Shown piece after piece: positions 33,526 through 42,589 of a DNA stretch of 64,000 bases. Position numbers and translations under genes: made by a program. Origin of the DNA: JAWOLE01 sp963815655 (GTDB lineage: Bacteria; Acidobacteriota; Thermoanaerobaculia; UBA5066; Gp7-AA6); contig CAWFHK010000001.1 in the NCBI GenBank assembly GCA_963815655.1, forward strand, positions 1,984,001 to 2,048,000. Direction: 5' to 3'. The notes beneath the pieces are model-generated. The model had not been told where the DNA came from, made no database searches, and worked only from the letters and a program-made list of their open reading frames with translations. The first letter of the stretch is position 1. Every line of letters starts with the position of its first letter.

Positions 33526-34953
33526 TCACCTCTCGTGAGGCGTCGCCGTGCCCCCGGAAGCGGCCAGCACCTTTTCGCGGCGCATCTGTTCGACGACGAG
33601 CTCGGCCGGCCGCGTCGGCGCCCAGCTCGGATTCCACTTGTGGTTCTCCGCGAGCAGCTTCTCGGCCCGATCGAGGTCTCCCTTCCGGGCGAGCAGCTCG
33701 GCGAGGTCGGCCCGGGCTCTGTAAACCCAACGGCGCTGTTCGAAGGTCTTCCACGGCGTGGGCGGATTGACCATCTCCTCGTAGAGAGGGACCGCTTCTC
33801 CCGTCTTTCCCTGCGCGACCTTGGCGCGGGCCATCAACGCGTTCCACTCCGGATGGTACGAGAGCTTCTTTCCTTGCTTCTCCTCGGCGGGCGAGAGCGC
33901 CTGGAGCTTCCCCCGAACTTCCGCCAGGCGCCGCTCCGCCTCGGACGGCCGTCCCTCGACCAGATCGAGCGCCGCCGCGACGATGGACATCGTCGTTTCG
34001 TAGTCCTTTCCCTTGGGTAGGGCGGCGAACCGGTCGGCGATCTGGTGCGCGGAAGCGCGATCGCCCGATTCGATCGCCGCGAGAAAGGCCTGACCGAGGT
34101 CGCTGCCGCGCTCGCCGTCGTTCAAGGATTCCTGCGCCGCCTTCAGATAGTCCTGGATGGCGCGCGCGTACTCCCCCTTCCCTTCGTAGGCCACGCCCAG
34201 ATGCGCATAGGACTGGAAGAAGTCCGGCTTGAGCGCCAGGGCCTTGTTGAGGTTCGCGATCGCCTCGTCGTAACGGCCCGAGTAGGCCTGCACCTCGCCG
34301 AGACTGTCGTAGGGATTGGCCTGGTCGGGAGCCATGAACTGGTACTTCCTCAGGTTCTCCATCGCCTTGTCGTAGTCTCCGCGGTAGGCGTAGTAGTAGC
34401 CGATCTGGTTGTACGCGCCGGCATTGTTCGGGTCGTTCGCGAGCAGCGCCGAGTAGATCTGGAGCGCCCGCTCGGCATGCCCCTGGTCCATTTCGATGCC
34501 GCTCAGGATCATGGCGGCGTCAACGTCGTCCGGGTACCTTTCGAACATCGCCTTCGCGAGCTTGTTTCGTTCCTCCGTGCTCCGCTGGACTTCGGCGTGG
34601 GCCATGTCCACGAAGAGGCGCTCCCGCTCGGTCAATCGCCCGCGCAGGCGGCTGGCCCTCTCGACCAGCGAAACGGCCTGGTCGTGATTGCTCAGGCTGG
34701 CCAGCCGCAGCATGGCCATGGCGAAGTTGGGGTCCAGAGCGAGGGCCCGGGCGAAGGCGACCCGGGCGTCCTTGAAGTAGTACCGCCGGTAGTTCTCGAG
34801 CCCATCCCGGTAGAGCTGGTAGGAAGCCGCGGACGAAGTGGTCACGTCGCGCCGCTTCGTCAGGTACAGCGCGGCCAGCCCGCCTGCGACGAGCAGAAAG
34901 AAGACCGCGACCACCACGATGGCCCGCCGGGACTTCGCACTCATCTGTCTCAT
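33526..34953 (-). CDS. membrane-anchored TPR protein
   Basis: 475 residues. One N-terminal transmembrane helix (AIVVVAVFFLLVAGGLAALYL) with a short cytoplasmic tail is followed by a periplasmic solenoid of TPR repeats; clear units are NYRRYYFKDARVAFARALAL, GDYDKAMENLRKYQFMAPD, GRYDEAIANLNKALALKPD and GEYARAIQDYLKAA. The function is unknown; such proteins scaffold complexes. It lies 50 bases after the PDZ-SpoIIE phosphatase gene and could be co-transcribed with it. ATG 34953 (or 34944) lacks a strong ribosome site. Confidence 0.85.
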   Translation of the reverse strand: MRQMSAKSRRAIVVVAVFFLLVAGGLAALYLTKRRDVTTSSAASYQLYRDGLENYRRYYFKDARVAFARALALDPNFAMAMLRLASLSNHDQAVSLVERASRLRGRLTERERLFVDMAHAEVQRSTEERNKLAKAMFERYPDDVDAAMILSGIEMDQGHAERALQIYSALLANDPNNAGAYNQIGYYYAYRGDYDKAMENLRKYQFMAPDQANPYDSLGEVQAYSGRYDEAIANLNKALALKPDFFQSYAHLGVAYEGKGEYARAIQDYLKAAQESLNDGERGSDLGQAFLAAIESGDRASAHQIADRFAALPKGKDYETTMSIVAAALDLVEGRPSEAERRLAEVRGKLQALSPAEEKQGKKLSYHPEWNALMARAKVAQGKTGEAVPLYEEMVNPPTPWKTFEQRRWVYRARADLAELLARKGDLDRAEKLLAENHKWNPSWAPTRPAELVVEQMRREKVLAASGGTATPHER

Positions 34954-35003
34954 GATACGGCCGGAAGGCTCCCGAGTTTCAGTCCGGCCGTCCCTTTTCG
35001 ACC

Positions 35004-37622
35004 TCACTCCACTCTCAGGAGCAGGAACGTCATGTCGTCGTATTGCTCGGCCCCCCCCACGTGCCGGCGGATGTCGGCGAGGATGCCGTTGGCGAGGTCC
35101 TCCAGGGTCTCCCCCCTCCGGGCCGCCAGGGATTGCGTCAGCCGGTCCTCGCCGTAGGGGTTCATCTGCTCGTCCATGGCCTCGGAGAAGCCGTCGGTGT
35201 AGAAGAAGATCAGGTCGCCCCGCTTCAGGTAGATTTCTCGCGTGTCGTAGGGGACCTCCCGGAAGGCCCCCAGGGGAAGCCGGTGCTCGGGGGCGGCCAG
35301 GGGCCGGGGTTCCCCGTCTCCCGTCCGCAGGAGAAGGGGAAGCGGCTGTCCGCCGATCGCGTAGCGGAGGCTCATGGCATCGGGATCCAGGACGAAGTAG
35401 CCGAGCGAGACGAACATGCGCCGCTTGATCGAATAGATGCGGCGGTTGGATTCCTGGAAGAGGAGACCGGGGTCCCGCGTCGTCAGGGCCCGAGAATAGA
35501 CGATCTCCTTGGAGGCCACCATCAGGAGCGAGGCGGGAACGGATTTCCCCGAGACGTCCCCGATCACGATGCCCAGGCACTTGTCCTCGAAGGGAATGAA
35601 GTCGTAGAAGTCGCCTCCGACGACCTTCGCCGGCAGGCTGCCGCCCAGGATCGTGAAGCCCGGCACGATCGGTACGGAGCGGGGCAGGAGGCTCGCCTGG
35701 ATGTCGCGCGCGATCTCCAGGTCGCGCCGGAACTCGGCCTGCCGGGTCATCTCGTCGTGCAGCAGGGCGGTCTCGATCGCCAGCGCCGCCTGGTTGGCGA
35801 GGGTCGAGAGGAGGGCCTTGTCCTCGGCGTCGAATCTTTCCCCGGACAGTTTCTCCTTGAGCGCGAGGACACCCATCAGGTTCTCGCGGTAGACGAGGGG
35901 CACGACGAGGCGGAAGCCCTCCGCGTCCAGACGCTCCCGGAAATCCTGGCTCTCCGGGTCCGCGAAGGAGAGCGAAAGGTCCTCCAGCGCGATCGGCTTG
36001 CCTTCCCGCCGCAGGAGACGCCGCACGCCCGCCTCCGGAGAGAGTCGATCGTCCTGCCTTCCCCGCCGCTCCAGAAACCCGTCCCGGGTCCGCAGCCAGA
36101 TCGAGGCCTTCTCCAGCCGCATCGTGGCCGCGACGCTCGCGGTCAGGTAATCGGTGATCTTGCCGAGGTCGAGCTCCCCGGTGATGGCCTCGCTCATCTC
36201 AAGCAGCGCCGCCTGGTAGTCGAATTTCTCGCGGAAGAACAGCTTGTCCAGGGGCGTCTGGAGGCGCCGCCGCACCAGCTCGAAGAGCGGGACGACGACG
36301 AGGAAGAACCCGAAGTTGAAGAGAGGCGAGGCCGACAGCCTCCTGGCGAACAGGGCGTTGGCCGTCGCGATCGCGGAGATGTACAGGCCGAAGAGAATGG
36401 CCGTCGTCCCGGCGTAGAGGAACGTCCGCTTCACGACGAGCCGGACGTTCAACATCTGGAACCGCACGATCGCGTAGGCGAAGGTCAGGGGAATCAGGAT
36501 CATCGGCACGATCCCGTAGAAGACGTAGTCGTCGTTGTTGAAGAGGGAGGGGAGGACGATGGCGAGGAGCACGAAGGGGGTCGTGCCGAAGATCGTTCCG
36601 ACCAGGACGTGGAAGGCCTGCCGCCGCTCCGCGGGTTCCTGGAGGGTGAAGGCGGAGTGCGCCAGGGCGAGAAGACCGAGGATCAGGTAGTCGCCGAGGA
36701 GGACCCACGAGGACAACGGCGCGCCGGACAGAATCGAGACGTGGTGCCCCTCGAGCTGCCGGAAGACGTCGTAGAGGAACACGAACGGCGGGATCGAGTA
36801 GATCATGTAGAGGAGCCCCGGGCTCGCGGAGAGAAAATCCTGGAGCCGCACCTTCCAGCGCGCCGGAGGCTCCTCCGACCACTCGTCCGCCTTCGCGAAC
36901 GTGAGCCTCTTCGGCCGCGGGAAGATGAGGAAGAAGTGGAGGAAGACCGCGGGAAGCAGGAAGAGGCTCACCGTCCCCGTGTTCTGCACGAAGACGTCGA
37001 TCCACCAGTAGGAGGAGGGACGCAGGCGGCACACGAAGAAGAGCAGAAAGAGAACGCAGAGCAGGAAGAAGATCTGCGCCGCCCGGTCTTCGGGCCGCCG
37101 CTGGAACACGAAGAGGCCGATGAAGAAGAAGAGGAACCCGAGCACCGCCGTGTAGACGTTGGTGGTCCCCCCCAGGCGGATCGAGGAGAGCCGCACCGGG
37201 ACCGTCCTCATCTCCCCCGCCGGCGCGGCCGCGCTCAGGGCGACGACGCAGGGGCCTCGGCGCACCAGATAGGAGACGGTCTCTCCGATCCGGTGCCGGC
37301 GCAGCTCCCGCGAGGCGTCGGAGATTGACTTCACCAGGCGGGAGCCGATGCCGAGGACGCAGTCGCCCGGCGTGATGCCCGCGCGCTCGGCCGGCCCGCC
37401 GGAAGCGACCCCGCGGACTTCGATTCCCCCGGTCCGGTAGGGCATCGGCACGATGCCGTCGTTGGGACGGGCCGAGAACATGTCCGCGATCGACGCGACC
37501 GCGATCGCCAGGCCGACCAGGCCGACCGCGTAGAACCACCCGCGCACGGAGCTACCGCGCCCGAGCGGGTCCTCGCGCGGCGGCGGCGCGGGCACGGGCG
37601 TCATCGGTCTGGATACGTCCAC
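35004..37622 (-). CDS. PDZ-membrane-GAF-SpoIIE phosphatase
   Basis: 872 residues. A first transmembrane helix (about 28-48) is followed by a periplasmic PDZ domain (about 65-125: GVASGGPAERAGITPGDCVLGIG), then about eight membrane helices (about 155-440), a GAF domain (about 490-640) and a SpoIIE phosphatase with all metal motifs (GGDFYDFIP, GDVSGKSVPASLL, YTDGFSEA, QYDDMTFLL). A PDZ-gated membrane receptor would therefore control a cytoplasmic phosphatase, probably acting on a STAS protein; the one at 30486 is a candidate. GTG 37622 has TAACAT nine bases upstream; ATG 37604 is the alternative start. Confidence 0.92.
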   Translation of the reverse strand: MDVSRPMTPVPAPPPREDPLGRGSSVRGWFYAVGLVGLAIAVASIADMFSARPNDGIVPMPYRTGGIEVRGVASGGPAERAGITPGDCVLGIGSRLVKSISDASRELRRHRIGETVSYLVRRGPCVVALSAAAPAGEMRTVPVRLSSIRLGGTTNVYTAVLGFLFFFIGLFVFQRRPEDRAAQIFFLLCVLFLLFFVCRLRPSSYWWIDVFVQNTGTVSLFLLPAVFLHFFLIFPRPKRLTFAKADEWSEEPPARWKVRLQDFLSASPGLLYMIYSIPPFVFLYDVFRQLEGHHVSILSGAPLSSWVLLGDYLILGLLALAHSAFTLQEPAERRQAFHVLVGTIFGTTPFVLLAIVLPSLFNNDDYVFYGIVPMILIPLTFAYAIVRFQMLNVRLVVKRTFLYAGTTAILFGLYISAIATANALFARRLSASPLFNFGFFLVVVPLFELVRRRLQTPLDKLFFREKFDYQAALLEMSEAITGELDLGKITDYLTASVAATMRLEKASIWLRTRDGFLERRGRQDDRLSPEAGVRRLLRREGKPIALEDLSLSFADPESQDFRERLDAEGFRLVVPLVYRENLMGVLALKEKLSGERFDAEDKALLSTLANQAALAIETALLHDEMTRQAEFRRDLEIARDIQASLLPRSVPIVPGFTILGGSLPAKVVGGDFYDFIPFEDKCLGIVIGDVSGKSVPASLLMVASKEIVYSRALTTRDPGLLFQESNRRIYSIKRRMFVSLGYFVLDPDAMSLRYAIGGQPLPLLLRTGDGEPRPLAAPEHRLPLGAFREVPYDTREIYLKRGDLIFFYTDGFSEAMDEQMNPYGEDRLTQSLAARRGETLEDLANGILADIRRHVGGAEQYDDMTFLLLRVE

Positions 37623-37631
37623 AGGAACGGA

Positions 37632-37659
37632 ATGTTAACGGGAGAAGTCTCCGATATTC
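37632..37659. promoter_or_regulatory. divergent promoter region between SpoIIE receptor and tmk
   Basis: TAACAT on the minus strand (37637-37632) lies nine bases before GTG 37622, and TATTCT on the plus strand (37654-37659) lies eight bases before ATG 37668. Neither start has a ribosome site. The two start codons are only 45 bases apart, so the promoters overlap and GGAGA-AGT-CTCC between them (37641-37652) may be an operator. Confidence 0.5.
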
Positions 37660-37667
37660 TTCTCCCG

Positions 37668-38291
37668 ATGCCGTTCGTGACGTTCGAGGGGGTCGAAGGC
37701 TGCGGCAAGTCCACCCAGCTGCGCCTGGCAGCGGAGCGCCTGCGCGCGCTCGGCAAGGACGTGCTGGAGACCCGCGAGCCCGGTGGAACGGCCGTCGGAC
37801 GGACGCTGCGGGACATCCTGATGGACGCTGCCAACACGGGGCTCGATCCCGTGACGGAGTGGCTCCTGCTCGAGGCCGACCGCCGCCAGCACGTCCGGGA
37901 AACGCTCCGTCCTGCGCTGGCCCGCGGGGGTTTCGTCCTCTGCGACCGTTACTCGGATGCGACGGAAGCGTACCAGCAGGGGGGGCGCGGAATCGATCCA
38001 GCGGCGGTGCAGTTCGTGGACGCGATCGCGCGCGACGGCTTGCGGCCGAACTTCACGCTTCTCTTCGACCTGGACGCGGGCGCGGGGCTCGCCCGCGCCC
38101 GGCACCGCGACGGCGGCCGTTCCGGCCGCTTCGAAGCCGCGGACCTCGAATTCCACGAACGGGTGCGGGCGGCGTACCTCGCGATCGCGCGGCGCGAACC
38201 GGAACGCGTGGCCGTCGTCTCGACGGACGCTCCCCGCGAGGAGGTCTCCGAGCGGACCTGGCGCCTTCTGGCGGAGCGCTTTTCGCTGTGA
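37668..38291 (+). CDS. tmk: thymidylate kinase
   Basis: 207 residues. It phosphorylates dTMP to dTDP. The P-loop is EGVEGCGKST (residues 7-16), ETREPGG follows, and the DRY motif reads CDRYSDATEAYQ. The LID region RHRDGGRSGRFE carries Arg residues as in type I or mixed enzymes. The 36 bases of in-frame sequence before ATG 37668 have only a TTG start and overlap the promoter, so I exclude them. The stop overlaps the GTG of holB (GTGA), a common pairing. Confidence 0.95.
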   Translation: MPFVTFEGVEGCGKSTQLRLAAERLRALGKDVLETREPGGTAVGRTLRDILMDAANTGLDPVTEWLLLEADRRQHVRETLRPALARGGFVLCDRYSDATEAYQQGGRGIDPAAVQFVDAIARDGLRPNFTLLFDLDAGAGLARARHRDGGRSGRFEAADLEFHERVRAAYLAIARREPERVAVVSTDAPREEVSERTWRLLAERFSL

Positions 38292-39217
38292 CCGCGGCCT
38301 CTCTGCTCGAGCGCCTCGCCGCGCGGCCCGGGGGCTTCCCCGGCTCTCTGCTCCTGACCGGCTCCCGGGAAAACAGCCTGGAGAGCGAATCCCTCCGCCT
38401 GGCGGCCATCCTGCTCTGCCCCGGGGAGGGTCCGGAGGGACGATGCGACTCCTGCCGCCGCGTGCTCTCGCGGATCCACCCGGACCTGCTCCTCGTCGAG
38501 CCCCAGGGCGTCCAGATCCGGATCGACAGCGTTCGGGAAGCGGTCGCCTTCGGCGCCGGAAAGCCGTACGAAGCCAGGCGCCGCGTGGCCGTCGTCCGGC
38601 GCGCGGATCTGCTTGGCCCGGAGGCCGCCAACGCACTGCTGAAGTCCCTGGAGGAGCCCGGAACGCACTTTCACTGGATCCTCACGACCGCGCGCCCCGA
38701 GGCGCTCCTGCCCACGATCCGGTCCCGGTGCGTGGCGATTCCTCTCGCGCGGCAGCCTCGCGACGAGCGCGTGGGGGGATGGGTTTCCCGCGGTTTCTCG
38801 GAAGAAGACGCGGCGGAGCTGGCCGCCCTGGAACCAGCGGTCGAGGAGGACGCGCCGGCACGGCTCGAACAGTACCGGAGGTGGCGGCAGGACATCCTGC
38901 ATGCCCTCCAGGACGGGATCTCCGAGCGCCGGGCCGCGCCGTTGCTGCTCCTCGCGGAAACGCTCGCCCACTGCGAACCGGAGCGGGAGCGTCTCTTCTC
39001 GAAGCTTCTCGCCGACGCCGCGGTCGCCTCCGGCGCTTCGAGCGAGAACCTCCGGCACCCCGCCGTCGCCGCCGGGATCCACGCCCTGGCCCGGCGTCTG
39101 GCCCCCGAGGCGCTCGCCCGCGCCGCCTTGAAAGCGGCGGACGCTCCAGCCGACAACCGGCGCGGGAACAAGCGCCTGCACTACGAGTCCGTGTTGCTCG
39201 AGCTCGCCGGGATCTGA
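38288..39217 (+). CDS. holB: DNA polymerase III delta-prime subunit
   Basis: 309 residues, the clamp-loader subunit. Conserved segments are PGSLLLTGSRENSLE in the Walker A region (degenerate, as expected for delta-prime), zinc-binding cysteines (CPGEGPEGRCDSCRRV), RIDSVREAVAF, NALLKSLEEPGTHFHWIL and PTIRSRC (SRC motif). GTG 38288 overlaps the tmk stop. A convergent gene follows after 40 bases. Confidence 0.93.
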   Translation: MTAASLLERLAARPGGFPGSLLLTGSRENSLESESLRLAAILLCPGEGPEGRCDSCRRVLSRIHPDLLLVEPQGVQIRIDSVREAVAFGAGKPYEARRRVAVVRRADLLGPEAANALLKSLEEPGTHFHWILTTARPEALLPTIRSRCVAIPLARQPRDERVGGWVSRGFSEEDAAELAALEPAVEEDAPARLEQYRRWRQDILHALQDGISERRAAPLLLLAETLAHCEPERERLFSKLLADAAVASGASSENLRHPAVAAGIHALARRLAPEALARAALKAADAPADNRRGNKRLHYESVLLELAGI

Positions 39218-39257
39218 TGAGATCCCGGAGCCCAGACGTCTCCTGGCTTTCGACGGA

Positions 39258-40190
39258 TCAGTGCTCGAGACTGAGCTCGACCTGTTCGGTATCGCCTGAC
39301 TGGACGCTGACGTCCATCGAGCGATCCTTGAACCCCGGGCGAGAGACCGTCACCGTGTGCTTCCCGGGCGAGACGGCGATGCCGCGTTCGAGGGAATTGA
39401 CCTCTTCGGCCGTGCCGATGAACCGGTTGTCCAGGTAAACGGCGGCATCGGAGGGTTCGACCGTCAGACGCAGGCGCGTCCTGGTGTCGCGCGGCGCGGT
39501 CTGCGCGGCGCCGCGCCAATCGTCCCCGGAACGGTCCCGGCGAGGCCGGCGGGCCGCCGGAGGGCGATCGCCCTCGGCGGGCGGAAGGTCTTCGTCGCCT
39601 CCCGCGGAAACGGACGCCTCCGGCGGCTGTGAAGGATCGACCGGCTCGACGGAGTTCCGGCGTTTTCCGAAGTACCGGTTCACTTCCCCTTGCGGCTTCG
39701 GCGTGTCGTAGGAGCCGTAGCGCCGGGCTCCGGGGACCTTGCGGAGCTTGTCCTTGTAGTCCACGTACATGCCGGGGCGGGAGTTCACCTCCCGGACGAG
39801 AGGCTCGTAGCCCTGGAGACGGAACTCGATGCGATAGTGGCCCGGCTTGAGGTAGAGAAAGTCCGGATAGCCGTCGAAGTCGTCGGCGCTCCCGATGTCG
39901 CGGCCATCCAGGTAGACGCGCGCCTCCTCGGGCGAGATGTCCGTATCAACCACTCCCCACGGCGAGGAGGGACCGTACGCGCGGGGACGGGAGTAACCGT
40001 CATAGCCTGGCCCGTACCAGCCCGGCCAACCCCCCCAGCCCCAACCCCAGCCGCCGCCGACGCCGATGAAGACGCGTGTCCGGCCGCCGAAGTGGCCACC
40101 GCCGTGACCGCCGGGAGCGGCTTGCATCAGCGCGGGAGGCATCAGGGTCAGCCCGAGCGCCAGAAGAAAAGCCTTGCTCAGTCGTTTCAT
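39258..40190 (-). CDS. exported PEGA-domain protein
   Basis: 310 residues. A signal peptide (MKRLSKAFLLALGLTLMPP) is followed by a Gly/Trp/Tyr-rich low-complexity region (about 28-75, with GGGWGWGWGGWPGWYGPG), then two PEGA-like domains: ARVYLDGRDIGSADDFDG...YRIEFRLQGYEP (about 95-150) and AAVYLDNRFIGTAEEV...KHTVTVSRPGFKD (about 250-300). An Arg/Pro/Asp-rich linker separates them. PEGA domains are found in envelope proteins and kinases of this group. GGGAGG eight bases before ATG 40190 supports the start over the upstream in-frame codons. Confidence 0.88.
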   Translation of the reverse strand: MKRLSKAFLLALGLTLMPPALMQAAPGGHGGGHFGGRTRVFIGVGGGWGWGWGGWPGWYGPGYDGYSRPRAYGPSSPWGVVDTDISPEEARVYLDGRDIGSADDFDGYPDFLYLKPGHYRIEFRLQGYEPLVREVNSRPGMYVDYKDKLRKVPGARRYGSYDTPKPQGEVNRYFGKRRNSVEPVDPSQPPEASVSAGGDEDLPPAEGDRPPAARRPRRDRSGDDWRGAAQTAPRDTRTRLRLTVEPSDAAVYLDNRFIGTAEEVNSLERGIAVSPGKHTVTVSRPGFKDRSMDVSVQSGDTEQVELSLEH

Positions 40191-40339
40191 GGCAGTTGCC
40201 TCCCGCAGGCAATCAAAAGCAAGACTAGCGCCAGATCGCGGCCCCGAGAGGACCCGAAACAACACCTTCAGAATCAACGGCTTGTGAGATCACTCCGGCG
40301 GCGACTGCGGAGCCGATGACCTCCCGAAGGGTCAGGACG

Positions 40340-41293
40340 TCACCTCGGAGCGGCGCAGAGGAGCGGCGCGGCCTTCTGCAGCCCGCGACGTATCAGGGCG
40401 CGGCTCAAGCCGCGCAGATAGTCCCGCCGCAGGACCCGATCGAGCGCGCTTCTGCCGCCCGGGATCTCCCACCGCTGGCAGAGGGAGGCCCAGCCGGCGA
40501 GGAGCCTGCCGCGGACGCGGCCTTCCTCCTGGAACTGGAGCGCCTGCGGCACGGCGAGGAAATCCCCGAGCTCAGGGTGCTTCTCGAAGAAGATCGCCGC
40601 CGCCTCGCCCGCCTTCTCCTGCCGGCGCCGGAACGACGCGAACGTGATGTCGTGGTAGTGCCGCGCCACTGCCTCGGGCCGGTAGACGATCTTCATTCCC
40701 ATCCGCATCATCCGGTACGCGATCTCGATGTCTTCCCACGCGGCGTGGGGGAACGTCGTGTCGAAGAGGCCCGCTTCGCGAAGGAGCGAGCGCGGGAGCG
40801 AGATGTTCGACGTGTAGAAGAAATTGAAGGGGACGGACTCGGGGTCCTCGATCAGCCCGTAGCCGAACTGGAGGCCGTACTCGTTGATGTGGTGGAGGAA
40901 GGGAGAGACGCGGCGGTCCTGCGGCCAGGTCGTGTAGCCGAGCACCGCGACCGGATGCGGGCGCGGCTCCGCGTGCGTCCGGGCGTGGGCCGCGAGGAGC
41001 TCCGCCTCCGGGACAGTATCGTCGCCGAGGAAGAGGACCGTGCGGCCCGCCGCCTCCTCCACGCCGCGGTTGCGGGCGGCCGCCGGCCCGGAGTTCTCCT
41101 GGCGAAAGCAGCGGAGGGGATAGGAGGGGGAGAAGGCGCGCAGCCGCGCGGGGGTCGAGTCGCGGGACCCGTCGTCCACGACGATCACCTCGAAGTCGGG
41201 GGGGGCCGCCTGGCGCTCCAGCGCGGCGAGGACGCGGACGAGCGTGTCGGGGCGCTCGAAAGTCGGGATCACGACGGAGAAGGAGAGCGTCAC
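40340..41293 (-). CDS. family 2 glycosyltransferase
   Basis: 317 residues. GT-A fold: SVVIPTFERPDTLVRVL, VIVVDDGSRDST (nucleotide-binding DD), GPAAARNRGVEEA and FLGDDTVPE, a DxD-type motif. AAWEDIEIAYRM carries the ED motif of the active-site region. It is last in the cluster 42477-40340; GTG 41293 overlaps the stop of the preceding glycosyltransferase (GTGA). The sugar and acceptor are unknown. Confidence 0.93.
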   Translation of the reverse strand: MTLSFSVVIPTFERPDTLVRVLAALERQAAPPDFEVIVVDDGSRDSTPARLRAFSPSYPLRCFRQENSGPAAARNRGVEEAAGRTVLFLGDDTVPEAELLAAHARTHAEPRPHPVAVLGYTTWPQDRRVSPFLHHINEYGLQFGYGLIEDPESVPFNFFYTSNISLPRSLLREAGLFDTTFPHAAWEDIEIAYRMMRMGMKIVYRPEAVARHYHDITFASFRRRQEKAGEAAAIFFEKHPELGDFLAVPQALQFQEEGRVRGRLLAGWASLCQRWEIPGGRSALDRVLRRDYLRGLSRALIRRGLQKAAPLLCAAPR

Positions 41294-42477
41294 GCGAAGA
41301 TCTCCCCGAGCGTCGTCCGGACCAGGGCCGGCGCGCCCGACAGGAACTCCCGGAAGAAGTCGGAGTCGAGCCGCTCGTCCCCCGGGTAGGTCGGGACGAG
41401 CCTCAGCGGGAACCGGGCGAAGATCTCCGAGTCCGGCCGGCGGCGCCCGGCCTGCACGGCCCGGCGCTTGGCGGCGAGGGCCGCTTGGTTGCGGTGGATC
41501 CAGAGGAGCGCCCTCAGGTGGGCGACCGTCAGGGGGTCCTCGACGGTGACCCTCCCGCCGGCCCCGTCGGCGCGGATGCCGAAGAGCCGGCGGAGGAAGG
41601 ACGGGGCCGGGCGTCCCGCCGCGTAGGGGTCACGTCTCAATTCCGCGGCGCCGGGATTGCGCGATTCGAGCATCTCGGAGATCCGGAGAACGAACGCGGC
41701 CAGCACGGCCGGCATGAGGTCGTGAAAATGCTCGGCGTCGAAGTTCTTGTAGGCGGTCGCGAAGGCGTTCTTCTCGAAGAGGAAACCGCGGGAGAAGACG
41801 CCGAGGGCTTCGCCGGTCGCGCCGCCGCGGTGCCGCGCGACCGCCCGGGGCTCGGCGATGATCCTCCGCCCGAAGATCCACTGGCGCCAGCCGAAGTCCA
41901 CGTCTTCGAGGTAGGCGAAGTAGTCGTCGTCGAAGCCGCCCGATTCGAGGAAGGCGTCCCGCCGGACGGACATCAGGCCGCCGCAGGCGAACAGTCTCTC
42001 TTCTCCCGGGACCGCTTCCGGCAGCGCCTCGACCGGCCGCCCCACGTCCCTCTGGAAGGCATGGCCGTCGAAGGTAAGGAACCCGTCGGAAAAGTCGTTC
42101 TTCCGTCCCGTGACGTCTACCAGCCGGCCGGCGGCCGCCACGACGTCCGGAGCGGCGTCCGAGAGAGCCGCCGCGAGGTGGCCGAGGGCATCGGGAAGCA
42201 CGGAGGCGTCATCGTTGACGAACGCGAGCAGCGGCGCCCGCGCCGCCTCCGCGCCCAGGCGGCAACCGGCCGCGAACCCCGCGTTGCGTCCGGCGACGAC
42301 CCGTCGCACGTTCGGGTGCCGGCGGAGCACCTCCTCCATCGGCCGGCCCGCCGTGTTGTCCACGAGGATCGTCTCGAACGCGGCGCCGGAGGACGCGTCC
42401 AGAGCGTCGAGCGCCTCGAGCAGGTGCTCCTGCCCCCTGTGGTGCACCACGACAACCGACAGATCGGGCCGCGTCAT
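41290..42477 (-). CDS. family 2 glycosyltransferase, rhamnosyltransferase-like
   Basis: 395 residues. The N-terminal GT-A domain has SVVVVHHRGQEHLLEALDAL, TILVDNTAG, GRNAGFAAGCRLGAEAA and FVNDDASVLPDAL. FAYLEDVDFGWR is the ED-x-D-x-x-R motif typical of the WcaA/rhamnosyltransferase group, and RHRGGATGEALG follows. The C-terminal 120 residues are helical. ATG 42477 follows the heptamer inverted repeat. It is the first gene of a two-gene unit. Confidence 0.93.
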   Translation of the reverse strand: MTRPDLSVVVVHHRGQEHLLEALDALDASSGAAFETILVDNTAGRPMEEVLRRHPNVRRVVAGRNAGFAAGCRLGAEAARAPLLAFVNDDASVLPDALGHLAAALSDAAPDVVAAAGRLVDVTGRKNDFSDGFLTFDGHAFQRDVGRPVEALPEAVPGEERLFACGGLMSVRRDAFLESGGFDDDYFAYLEDVDFGWRQWIFGRRIIAEPRAVARHRGGATGEALGVFSRGFLFEKNAFATAYKNFDAEHFHDLMPAVLAAFVLRISEMLESRNPGAAELRRDPYAAGRPAPSFLRRLFGIRADGAGGRVTVEDPLTVAHLRALLWIHRNQAALAAKRRAVQAGRRRPDSEIFARFPLRLVPTYPGDERLDSDFFREFLSGAPALVRTTLGEIFA

Positions 42478-42498
42478 GCGATGGAAGAGTAATCCATG

Positions 42499-42589
42499 AG
42501 GTGACAGGTCGTAGGTGGTAGGTGGTAGGGGAAGATTGGAGCATTGGAACTCCGGTCCCTACCACCCATCACCTACGACCTACCACCTT
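42499..42589. repeat. inverted pair of heptamer arrays (GGTGGTA ... TACCACC)
   Basis: The left arm is 42499-42531 and the right arm 42557-42589, each 33 bases. They match at 28 of 32 positions by hand alignment after inversion. The words are GGTGGTA, GGTCGTA and GGTGATG. The 25-base spacer includes two TTGGA copies. The right arm encodes the last five residues (VVGRR) and the stop codon of the family 4-like glycosyltransferase gene. Confidence 0.92.
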
